From Thiomargarita sp. (GTDB lineage: Bacteria > Pseudomonadota > Gammaproteobacteria > Beggiatoales > Beggiatoaceae), in assembly GCA_020721005.1 (NCBI GenBank), contig DYNP01000005.1, positions 62,001 to 126,000 on the forward strand: a stretch of 64,000 bases of DNA. Reading direction: 5' to 3'. The notes under the pieces were generated by a model. It was not told the origin of the DNA. It saw only the letters and a program-made list of their open reading frames with translations, and did not search any database. Position numbers and translations under genes: made by a program. The first letter of the stretch is position 1; the number at the start of each line of letters is the position of its first letter. This document shows positions 56,838 through 64,000 of this stretch, one piece after another.

Positions 56838-57239
56838 TTACACTTTTACTCGTCCCATGACGTTAAAACTTTTGACAAAGGGACCTGCCATACGGGGGTC
56901 TTTAATCATAGAGGCGTAGTCACCCACTTTAAATTTCAGTTTACCGCCCACATAGGCCATGCCAATACCCGCCATTCCCAGACCTTTTTCGACCCATTTA
57001 TTCCAGTTATCTGGAGTGGCCCGCAAATCCCAGCTGATGGTTTGTCCGGCGTAACTTCCGCCATCCGTAGCCTTGCCATTTTGAATGACCAAGATGCCGC
57101 GGGGTTGATCTTCTCCGTCAAATCCATAGGCGATGTTAGAGTTGAAGTTGATTTTTGCCAATTCATCCGCCAAATCTTTCTCATTATTCCATTCTGTCAT
57201 AAAAGCCTTCATCCAAGCATCAGAAAACAGGTCAGCCAT
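56838..57239 (-). CDS. SCP2 sterol-carrier-like protein
   Basis: The protein has 133 residues with the SCP2 pattern: an N-terminal helix (WMKAFMTEWNNEKDLADELAKI), a beta sheet (NIAYGFDGEDQPRGILVIQNGKATD, TISWDLRATPDNWNKWVE), and KLKFKVGDYASMIKDPRMAGPFVKSFNVMG at the end. SCP2 domains bind lipids or acyl-CoA. AAGGAG lies before the ATG. It stands alone, so a substrate cannot be suggested. Confidence 0.8.
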   Translation of the reverse strand: MADLFSDAWMKAFMTEWNNEKDLADELAKINFNSNIAYGFDGEDQPRGILVIQNGKATDGGSYAGQTISWDLRATPDNWNKWVEKGLGMAGIGMAYVGGKLKFKVGDYASMIKDPRMAGPFVKSFNVMGRVKV

Positions 57240-57806
57240 GATTTTCTCCTTAAAAAAATAGTATTAAATACCAGGTTATAAAGTGGATAATTTTGGTCAA
57301 TTATCCGTCCATAAGACAACCACTTTCCCTCAAAACTTAACCATTTTTCTCGATTTGAGGTCACTCAATATTCAAAGATATACCTTTTTAAGGGATATAC
57401 CTATGATTATTATCCCATATTAGCTTATCAAAAAAAACTGCTTCACCTCAATCACCGGTCAATCTCATAAGCATTTCAACATTGTTTGGGTTTTTTTGAT
57501 AAGCTATTTTAGACTACGTGCTATCATAGATGTATCTGCCCCCCTTTTTTAATTGTTACCTACGCCATTAATATTCGCCGTAATCACACCCCAATTGTAT
57601 TTTTTCTTAGCCGTTGGGAACTTTGCTTCTTAACAGTCAGGGCTTATCCACCCTTTATCACAACTCAGGACAGTCAGTCCTTAACTTCTACAGATGATCT
57701 TTTTTTCAAGTAAAATCGTTCGGATACGGTAATACTCACATTAATTCAAAAAAATTTTTCAACTGCACTTGTTCAATATTCACACGTTTAAGGAGTAAAT
57801 CAAGTC
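57240..57806. other. divergent intergenic region with a 16-bp inverted repeat
   Basis: No gene is visible here. TAGCTTATCAAAAAAA (57421-57436) and its exact reverse complement TTTTTTTGATAAGCTA (57491-57506) enclose 54 bases. This could be a small non-coding element, a two-way terminator-like hairpin or a regulator site. The rest is A/T-rich. Confidence 0.5.
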
Positions 57807-59579
57807 ATGAGTTTTATCACCGTAGGCAACGCCCTAGGTTGCACAATCAACTCTCACCGCCGTGGTTGGGACGGCAGTATTTGCAAAAATGCCGAAACCT
57901 GGAATTGTTCGGCAAAACAACAATTCCGAGCAGATTATTGCCAACAAGGAGATCCGCGCTGCTACCATATTCACATTTTCGAGGAGGGAAATCCCTATTG
58001 CTTAATAGATGATTTGGGGATTGGGTGGCTGTTGGAACCTCATCCGGATGCCCTGAATAATCAAATTTTATTGTTTTGGGGCAAACGTTTTCAAGAACCT
58101 CGAGGCATCAGCGATATTAATACTCGTCCAAAGGATTATGTGTTTGGCGCGTATCGAGTACGTAATGTATTTCCACAAAAAATAAATGAGTTCAAAACTC
58201 TCTGGAAGATAGAACCCTATCCAGATGGCTGGACGCGCTTTCAACAACCTTATATCTTAACAGTTTATTATAAAAGCATCATTGGAGGCGTTTACCTAAA
58301 AGAAGTCAATCGGGTCGCTGTAGAGAATATGTTTGAAAAAGCCGCAGAGCAAGCCAACAGTCCTCATCCCAATTGGTTTGAATCCAAAGATGCCGAACGA
58401 TTTGAATACTTTCATCAACACCTTCAAGAATGGTTTGAATCTGCCCGGGAAAATGCCAATATTCTCCACCAAAACATGGTACATACTTATGTACGCCCTC
58501 CAGTAATTGCCACCAAAAGTCCCTTTATTGAGCTAAAAAATTTAGACGTTAGAAAGACAGTCCCTGTTACTGTAACTAACTCCAATAAACCCCCCAAAAC
58601 TCTGCCGCCAACTTATCCTCTTATAGAGAAGGATACCATCAAAGAGGAAATTAAGAGTACCTATAATAAAGAAGTCCTAGACGCCTTGTTAGCCGCCTCT
58701 CTCACCAAAAATATTGTCATTCTCACTGGCAATCCTGGCGTCGGAAAAAGCAGCTTAGCCATCAAACTCATTGAAGATGGAGAACGCAAGTTAATTGTTG
58801 CCGTGGGCTCTACCTGGCGCGGACGAGAAGACCTACTTGGCTACATCAACCCCATCACCAATGAATTTGAACCCACTGATTTTACCCGTTTTCTTTTCAA
58901 AGCAGAAGCCGCTTGGCGCAAAAATGACAAACGCACCCATCTCATCATCTTTGAAGAATTCAACCTCAGCCAACCAGAATATTGGTTTGCCGATATTCTC
59001 GTACGCTCTCAATACCCAGAAGATCAAGAAAAGTTACGTACCATAGAACTGGGAGGTAAATGCATCCGCGGAGTCACCACCAGCACCAGCAAAGTTTTCA
59101 TCTCTCCAGCCCTGCGATTTGCCGCCACCATCAACAATGACCATACCACCCTCTCTCTATCTCCTCGAGTACTGGATCGAGCCTCCATTGTAGAACTCTC
59201 TTTAGAACCCAGATATACCTTAGAGAAAGCAAAATTGGAACTTGATGAAAAACAAATCATGTCCATTGAAGAATTGGATGCCCTTTTAAAGTACAAAAAT
59301 GCCATGTTTTCCCTACGCGCAGCAGACTCCCTAAAACGCTGCATTGACAACCTGCACTTACTGGATATGAGTACAACTTGGGATGCCCTGGATATGATTC
59401 TATTGCAACAAGTGTTGACTAAAGTCCGCCTTATGGTCGGTGATCCCACCAATGACAGCCTCCTGCAAGGACTGGAAGACTGGAGTGAAAGCTATGGCAA
59501 GTACTTACGCAAATGTGCAAGCTTAATTGACGGTTGGACTGAGGCACTCAAGGATGGTCGGGATGTCATTCAAGCCTAA
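57807..59579 (+). CDS. McrB-like AAA+ ATPase with cysteine-rich N-terminal domain
   Basis: The protein has 590 residues. The N-terminal 70 residues hold six cysteines (12, 26, 34, 45, 52, 65) and several histidines in a pattern beginning NALGCTINSHRRGWDGSIC, which could bind zinc or a cluster. A central region of unknown type follows (about 75-285). The AAA_5/MoxR-McrB type ATPase (about 290-560) has Walker A GNPGVGKSS (308-316), Walker B LIIFEEFNLSQ (about 380) and sensor ATINNDHTTLSLSPRVLDRA. McrB proteins are motors of GTP- or ATP-dependent restriction systems. No McrC-like nuclease gene is adjacent. The role could be defence or protein remodelling; I cannot decide. A hairpin terminator follows. 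Confidence 0.75.
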   Translation: MSFITVGNALGCTINSHRRGWDGSICKNAETWNCSAKQQFRADYCQQGDPRCYHIHIFEEGNPYCLIDDLGIGWLLEPHPDALNNQILLFWGKRFQEPRGISDINTRPKDYVFGAYRVRNVFPQKINEFKTLWKIEPYPDGWTRFQQPYILTVYYKSIIGGVYLKEVNRVAVENMFEKAAEQANSPHPNWFESKDAERFEYFHQHLQEWFESARENANILHQNMVHTYVRPPVIATKSPFIELKNLDVRKTVPVTVTNSNKPPKTLPPTYPLIEKDTIKEEIKSTYNKEVLDALLAASLTKNIVILTGNPGVGKSSLAIKLIEDGERKLIVAVGSTWRGREDLLGYINPITNEFEPTDFTRFLFKAEAAWRKNDKRTHLIIFEEFNLSQPEYWFADILVRSQYPEDQEKLRTIELGGKCIRGVTTSTSKVFISPALRFAATINNDHTTLSLSPRVLDRASIVELSLEPRYTLEKAKLELDEKQIMSIEELDALLKYKNAMFSLRAADSLKRCIDNLHLLDMSTTWDALDMILLQQVLTKVRLMVGDPTNDSLLQGLEDWSESYGKYLRKCASLIDGWTEALKDGRDVIQA

Positions 59580-59621
59580 CTGAGCCACTCTCCAAACTCC
59601 TCTTAATTTTGCCTGAACAAC

Positions 59622-59650
59622 GGATAACATCTTCTAAAAAGATGTTATCC
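59622..59650 (+). terminator. hairpin after the McrB-like gene
   Basis: GGATAACATCTT (59622-59633) pairs perfectly with AAGATGTTATCC (59639-59650) over a five-base loop. The stem is strong; the T-run after it is weak. Confidence 0.65.
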
Positions 59651-59737
59651 TACCAATTCTGACAACTGCTTAAATCACCCCCTCCAATCAGCAAAAACCA
59701 AGACCTACCCTCCAATTCAATTTCCAAATTACAATCC

Positions 59738-61771
59738 ATGGATTCCAAAACCAACTTTGAAACCCCAATCACCCCCCATAAATCCACAGATCCCCAGCTA
59801 AAAACCGCCTTACAACACCATAAAAATGGCGATCTAACCACTGCAGAACTCCTATACCAAACCATTCTAACCACAGACCCCCAAAATTCCACTGCGCTAC
59901 ATTTCCTCGGTGTCATCGCTCATCAACGCGGTGAGTATTCCCAAGCCATCCAACTCATTCAACAAGCCATTCACTACAGTCCCAATGAAGCCAACTTTCA
60001 CAACAGCCTAGGCAACACCTTCCAACAACACAGCCAAACCGAAGCAGCCATTGCCTCTTACCAACAAGCCCTCAAACTTGCCCCACGCTTTCCTGAACCC
60101 TATTACAACCTTGGCAACCTCTTCAAAGCACAAAAAAACACCACAGCAGCCCTGCGCTGCTACCAACAAGCCGTCGCCTTCAACCCTCAATTCTCAGAAG
60201 CCTATAACAACCTGGGACAACTGCTATTTGACCTCAATCAAACCACAGCAGCCCTCGCCTGTCTACAAAAATCCCTGGCTATCAACCCCCAACAAATCAA
60301 CCTATTACAACTCATCTCAGAAATTTACACCAAAAATCAACAATTTACCCAAGCAGCCCACACCCTGGAACAAGCCCTGACCCTGGACCCCCAACATGCC
60401 CATACCCACAACAACCTAGCCATCAACCTGCTCTACCTACAAGGTAACCTGGAGCAAGCCCTTGCCCATTTCAAACAAGCCATTCTCCTGCAACCCTCCT
60501 ACCAAGCCGCTCACAGCAACTGGCTATTCGCCTTACAATACAGCACTCACTGGTCCCGAGAAGCCATTTTCCTCGAACACCGCCAATTTCAAACCCATCA
60601 CCCCCAACCCCTGCTCACCTTACCCCCCTTAGACACGGACCCACAACGTCCCCTGAAAATTGGATATATTTCCCCAGACTTTCACCAACACTCTGTAGCC
60701 TATTTCCTCAGCCCCATTCTCACTCACCACAACCATCAACATTTCATCATTCACGCCTATTCCCTAGGTATGTACAATGACGAAGTCACCCAACACCTCC
60801 AAAAACAAGTGGATGTATGGCGAGACTGCAAAGAATACACTCACCTTGACCTGTCCACCCAAATCATTGAAGACCGCATTGACATTCTCATCGACCTAAC
60901 TGGTCATACTGCAAACAATAAAATTCTCACCTTCGCCCAAAAACCAGCCCCCTTACAAATCAGTTATTTAGGTTACCCAGATACCACCGGATTAAGCACC
61001 ATAGACTGTCGTTTAGTAGACCATTACACAGATCCAGTTGGCAGCGCTGAAACGTTCAGTTCCGAAACCTTACTGAGAATGCCCCACAGCTATTTCTGCT
61101 ACGATCCCATCAAAGAAACCCCTCCCATCTCCCCCTTACCTGCCCTCACCAATGGTTACCTCACCTTTGGCTCTTTCAACAACTTTCCCAAACTCAACGA
61201 CAACCTGCTCAAGGTCTGGGCTCAACTGCTGAGCACCCTGCCCACAGCCCAATTATTCCTAAAAACCAAGCCCCTCGCCGACCCTCAGATCAAACAAACC
61301 CTTGAAAACAAATTTAAACTGCTGGGCATCGACCCACAACGCCTGAGACTGGAAGGCATTCAAACCTCTTCCCAAGCCCATTTGCAACTCTATCAACACC
61401 TGGATATTGCCCTGGACACTCACCCTTACAACGGGGCAACTACCACCTGTGAAGCACTGTGGATGGGAATTCCAGTCATCACTTGGGTTGGAGAACGTTC
61501 AGTATCTAGAATGGGACTGAGTATTTTATCCACACTGGGACTCGAACACCTCATTAATTATACTCCAAAAGATTACATTCAATGTGCCCAAACCCTGGCC
61601 CAAAACTGGGACCAATTAAGCGAACTTCGCGCAACTCTACGTTCTAAAATGCAACACTCCCCAATTATGCAAGGCGCCCAATTCACCCAACAATTAGAAA
61701 CGCTTTACCGTCAACAATGGCAAAACAAATCTCAACCCAATCTTAGCGAAACACAATTAAAAGGTAATTAA
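59738..61771 (+). CDS. TPR protein with O-GlcNAc transferase-like (GT41) domain
   Basis: The protein has 677 residues. About seven TPR repeats (residues 20-270, for example AALRCYQQAVAFNPQFSEAYNNLGQLL) precede a GT41/SPINDLY-type catalytic region (about 300-670) with KIGYISPDFHQHSVAYFL, ILIDLTGHTANNK, FGSFNNFPKLNDNLL and the UDP-binding end DTHPYNGATTTCEALWMGIPVITW. Relatives add GlcNAc or other sugars to proteins such as adhesins, or serve in polysaccharide synthesis. The coding strand is extremely C-rich compared with genes to the left. It stands alone. Confidence 0.9.
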   Translation: MDSKTNFETPITPHKSTDPQLKTALQHHKNGDLTTAELLYQTILTTDPQNSTALHFLGVIAHQRGEYSQAIQLIQQAIHYSPNEANFHNSLGNTFQQHSQTEAAIASYQQALKLAPRFPEPYYNLGNLFKAQKNTTAALRCYQQAVAFNPQFSEAYNNLGQLLFDLNQTTAALACLQKSLAINPQQINLLQLISEIYTKNQQFTQAAHTLEQALTLDPQHAHTHNNLAINLLYLQGNLEQALAHFKQAILLQPSYQAAHSNWLFALQYSTHWSREAIFLEHRQFQTHHPQPLLTLPPLDTDPQRPLKIGYISPDFHQHSVAYFLSPILTHHNHQHFIIHAYSLGMYNDEVTQHLQKQVDVWRDCKEYTHLDLSTQIIEDRIDILIDLTGHTANNKILTFAQKPAPLQISYLGYPDTTGLSTIDCRLVDHYTDPVGSAETFSSETLLRMPHSYFCYDPIKETPPISPLPALTNGYLTFGSFNNFPKLNDNLLKVWAQLLSTLPTAQLFLKTKPLADPQIKQTLENKFKLLGIDPQRLRLEGIQTSSQAHLQLYQHLDIALDTHPYNGATTTCEALWMGIPVITWVGERSVSRMGLSILSTLGLEHLINYTPKDYIQCAQTLAQNWDQLSELRATLRSKMQHSPIMQGAQFTQQLETLYRQQWQNKSQPNLSETQLKGN

Positions 61772-61857
61772 TGTAAAAATCTCCCATTCATGCCAAAAAT
61801 TGCACAAACTCGAATAATTATGATAAAATCTTAACTGTTGTTACACTTTTTTCACCC

Positions 61858-61884
61858 AATGAAGTTGCATAGCCCAACTTCATT
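61858..61884. promoter_or_regulatory. perfect hairpin before the SLC13 permease
   Basis: AATGAAGTTG (61858-61867) and CAACTTCATT (61875-61884) are perfect inverted repeats round a seven-base loop, 37 bases before the permease start. The site could be the terminator of the upstream gene, an operator or an attenuator hairpin. T-richness after it is modest. Confidence 0.5.
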
Positions 61885-61921
61885 ATCTTATAATTAATTC
61901 ATAATCAGTTGAGTCTATTCA

Positions 61922-63694
61922 ATGAGTTGGGAAGCCATCACCACCTTAATCATATTAGTCGGCTGTCTTGGTTTATTAACCACCAATCGCTATGCCCCAG
62001 ATCTGATTTTAATAGGAGGCGTAGTTACTTTATTGAGTTTGGGCATTTTAACCCCTGAAGAAGCCCTGGCGGGACTCGCAAATCCAGGGATGGTTACTGT
62101 GGGAGTATTGTATGTAGTCGTGTCGGGACTGCAAGAAACTGGCGGTATCAATTGGCTAGTTGAAAATGTATTGGGCAAGCCAAAAACCTTAGCTCAAGCC
62201 CAACTGAGAGTCATGTTGCCAGTCACTGGATTGAGTGCATTTCTCAACAACACTCCCGTGGTTGCCATGTTCATTCCCGCCTTACAAGACTGGGCCAGAC
62301 GCTATCAACTTTCCCCTTCAAAACTAATGATTCCCCTCAGCTATGCTGCCATTGGTGGAGGTGTTTGCAGTCTGATTGGGACCAGCACCAATTTAGTTGT
62401 CAATGGACTGTTGCAAACCGAAACGAATCTGCCTTCCTTGGGCATGTTTGAAATCAGCTGGATTGGCATTCCCGTTGCTATTACCATCATTGTTTTTACC
62501 AGCATTTTCAGCCGTTGCTGTCTACCGGAACGCAAACCGGCCTTAACTCACTTCACCGATGTTCATCAGTACACCATTGAAATGAAAGTAATTCCCAATA
62601 GCCCGCTTGTGGGTAAAAGTATTGAAGATGCTGGTTTGCGTCAATTGCCAGGATTATTTCTGATTGAAATCGAACGAGAGGGGGGAGTATTGCCAGCGGT
62701 CTCCTCACAAGAACGGCTGCGGGGCAATGACCGTTTAGTATTTACTGGAGTGATTGATTCTGTGGTGGATTTACAGAAGATCCGAGGCTTGGAAATTGCC
62801 ACCGATCAAGTGTTTAAGTTAGACGCTCCCCAACACGATCGACACCTGATCGGTGCGGTGGTCTCTAACACTTGTCCATTGGTTGGCAAAAACATTCGGG
62901 AAGGACGATTTCGTACCGTTTACAATGCAGCAGTCATTGCAGTGGCTCGTAATGGGGAACGGATCAATCGTAAAATTGGTGACATTATTTTGCGAGCCGG
63001 TGACACTTTGTTGTTGGAGACTCACCAGAATTTCTTTCATCAACAATGTCATTCTCGCGATTTCTTCCTGATCAGCCATATGGGAGAAGCCCCCAAATTG
63101 TCTTTTCAACGGGCACCCATCGCTGTTGGTATTTTAGTCGTGATGGTACTGTCAGTGGCTTTTGAAATGCTGAGCATGTTAAACGCTGCCCTGTTGGCTG
63201 CAGCGGCGATGTTACTGACCGGTTGTGCCCATGAACGCACGGTGCGCAAAGCCATTGATTGGCAACTGTTATTGGTCATTGCCAGCTCCTTTGGCATTGG
63301 GACTGCTTTGTTGAAAACCGGTGCGGCCACCACCATTGCCCACTATTTAATTTCCTTGGCGGGAGAAAATCCCCACCTAACCTTGGCAGTGGTATTTGCA
63401 GTGACTGCCTTACTGACCTCAATTATCACCAACAATGCAGCTGCGGTGATCATGTTTCCCTTAACCTTGATGACTGCCGAACAATTGCAGGTCAACTTTA
63501 TACCATTTGCATTGACCATTATGATTGCCGCCTCAGCCAGTTTTGCCACTCCCATTGGTTATCAAACCAACCTGATGGTATACGGTCCTGGGGGTTATCA
63601 TTTTGTGGATTATTTGAAAATTGGGGTGCCATTGACGATATTGGTGGGCATAGTCACTGTAATTCTAATTCCCTGGTTATGGCCATTTGTTTAA
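61922..63694 (+). CDS. SLC13/DASS-type anion permease with two TrkA-C domains
   Basis: The protein has 590 residues. Membrane helices at both ends flank two cytoplasmic TrkA-C (RCK_C) domains (about 215-300 and 302-385: SPLVGKSIEDAGLRQLPGLFL, CPLVGKNIREGRFRTVYNAAVIAVAR). The paired motifs FLNNTPVVAMFIPAL and ITNNAAAVIMFPLTL are the SNT-type substrate/sodium motifs of the SLC13 family. Members move sulfate, dicarboxylates or related anions. Sulfate or another sulfur anion would suit a sulfur oxidiser, but the substrate cannot be read from sequence. It stands alone after a hairpin. Confidence 0.9.
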   Translation: MSWEAITTLIILVGCLGLLTTNRYAPDLILIGGVVTLLSLGILTPEEALAGLANPGMVTVGVLYVVVSGLQETGGINWLVENVLGKPKTLAQAQLRVMLPVTGLSAFLNNTPVVAMFIPALQDWARRYQLSPSKLMIPLSYAAIGGGVCSLIGTSTNLVVNGLLQTETNLPSLGMFEISWIGIPVAITIIVFTSIFSRCCLPERKPALTHFTDVHQYTIEMKVIPNSPLVGKSIEDAGLRQLPGLFLIEIEREGGVLPAVSSQERLRGNDRLVFTGVIDSVVDLQKIRGLEIATDQVFKLDAPQHDRHLIGAVVSNTCPLVGKNIREGRFRTVYNAAVIAVARNGERINRKIGDIILRAGDTLLLETHQNFFHQQCHSRDFFLISHMGEAPKLSFQRAPIAVGILVVMVLSVAFEMLSMLNAALLAAAAMLLTGCAHERTVRKAIDWQLLLVIASSFGIGTALLKTGAATTIAHYLISLAGENPHLTLAVVFAVTALLTSIITNNAAAVIMFPLTLMTAEQLQVNFIPFALTIMIAASASFATPIGYQTNLMVYGPGGYHFVDYLKIGVPLTILVGIVTVILIPWLWPFV

Positions 63695-63883
63695 CAGCTT
63701 GTGGCAAAATCAGAATTTAAGGAAAAAATTAAACAGTTGCATTTACAAAACGAGCCACTATAATAATCCATAGCAATGCCCCTCACGCTTAACTTTCTAA
63801 TATCGAAACAGTGCACTAGAGGGGTCACTTTTTTAGGAATCCTCATTTAATAGTGTTACAAAATTAAATTATACAAAAAAACC
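63695..63883. other. intergenic, no gene seen
   Basis: The stretch after the permease contains GCCCCTC near 63778 and GAGGGGT near 63823, which could pair over about 40 bases before a T-run at 63830, possibly the permease terminator. No open frame is seen. Confidence 0.35.
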
Positions 63884-63912
63884 TTGACGGTATCGTGATT
63901 TTGACATACAAT
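63884..63912 (+). promoter_or_regulatory. sigma-70 promoter for a gene beyond the right edge
   Basis: TTGACG (63884-63889) and TACAAT (63907-63912) are 17 bases apart, close to consensus. No start codon with a good ribosome site appears before the window ends. Confidence 0.65.
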
Positions 63913-64000
63913 CAGAGTGTGGGTTTTTGTATTAATCCATCAAAAAAGTGGTAAATAAGAATTATTACTTAAAAGCAGGTGATTCCATACCTTAAGTTGG

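Noticed and set aside
56811-57281. Plus-strand open frame of 156 codons
   Set aside because: Antisense to the SCP2-like gene, which has the ribosome site and the family motifs.

Overview
The window looks like a piece of a chromosome from a sulfur-oxidising gammaproteobacterium of the Beggiatoa/Thioploca/Thiotrichales type. This is an inference from gene content, not a database match. The supporting traits are a glyoxylate shunt (aceB-aceA), a dispersed nitrogen-fixation regulon read by sigma-54/NifA, multihaem cytochromes of the hydroxylamine oxidoreductase class, an NsrR-type NO sensor, several signalling and caspase-fold proteins usually seen in large filamentous bacteria and cyanobacteria, and intergenic DNA full of palindromic repeats. 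Base composition is moderate to low GC. No rRNA, tRNA, CRISPR array, phage or transposase gene was seen.

Layout. 0-5.8 kb: end of a Hao-like multihaem cytochrome gene, an Amt ammonium channel, a nine-haem cytochrome c fused to a b-type membrane cytochrome, nsrR with a palindrome lying on its own promoter, and a coiled-coil PD-(D/E)XK protein. 5.9-9.0 kb: aceBA on the minus strand behind what look like two tandem copies of one promoter. 9.2-20.6 kb: nif region with two operons, nifV-nifW and nifB-fdxN-nifO-flavodiiron protein, each with a textbook -24/-12 promoter and one upstream TGT-N10-ACA NifA site. They are separated by a CHASE2 Ser/Thr kinase, a PP2C phosphatase and a LolA-like protein, and followed by three 2Fe-2S ferredoxins, the last an FeSII (Shethna II) homologue. 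nifHDK are not in the window. 20.7-25.1 kb: a very long hybrid histidine kinase.

25.1-31.6 kb: a palindromic repeat element, an amidase, a ProQ/FinO RNA chaperone, a divergent GrpE, purM-purN and a small cysteine-patterned exported protein. 31.6-42.0 kb: an accessory island with a secreted subtilase carrying duplicated LamG modules, a caspase-fold lipoprotein, an ECF-like sigma factor, a membrane-anchored putative anti-sigma factor and a large secreted haemagglutinin-type protein ending in a CHAT protease domain. The genes are separated by arrays of a GGCTAAAGCC repeat and by a 159-bp tandem duplication. This island is the best candidate for an undescribed system. 42.4-46.4 kb: parE, a second copy of the palindromic element with 19-bp terminal inverted repeats, and hisD. 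46.6-56.3 kb: a double-domain glycosyltransferase, prfA, and an RND efflux pump with a 400-residue C-terminal tail containing a 60-bp tandem repeat, plus its adaptor. 56.8-63.7 kb: an SCP2-like protein, an orphan McrB-like AAA+ protein with a cysteine-rich N-terminus, a TPR/O-GlcNAc-transferase-like protein and an SLC13 permease. A clean sigma-70 promoter near the right edge serves a gene outside the window.

How the genes fit together. The left third describes nitrogen handling under low oxygen: N-oxide cytochromes under NO control, ammonium uptake, N2-fixation accessory genes, and two kinds of oxygen protection (flavodiiron protein and FeSII). The glyoxylate shunt fits growth on acetate. The middle is a sigma/anti-sigma controlled set of caspase-fold and subtilisin proteases placed at the cell surface. 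The right half is mostly housekeeping and envelope genes.
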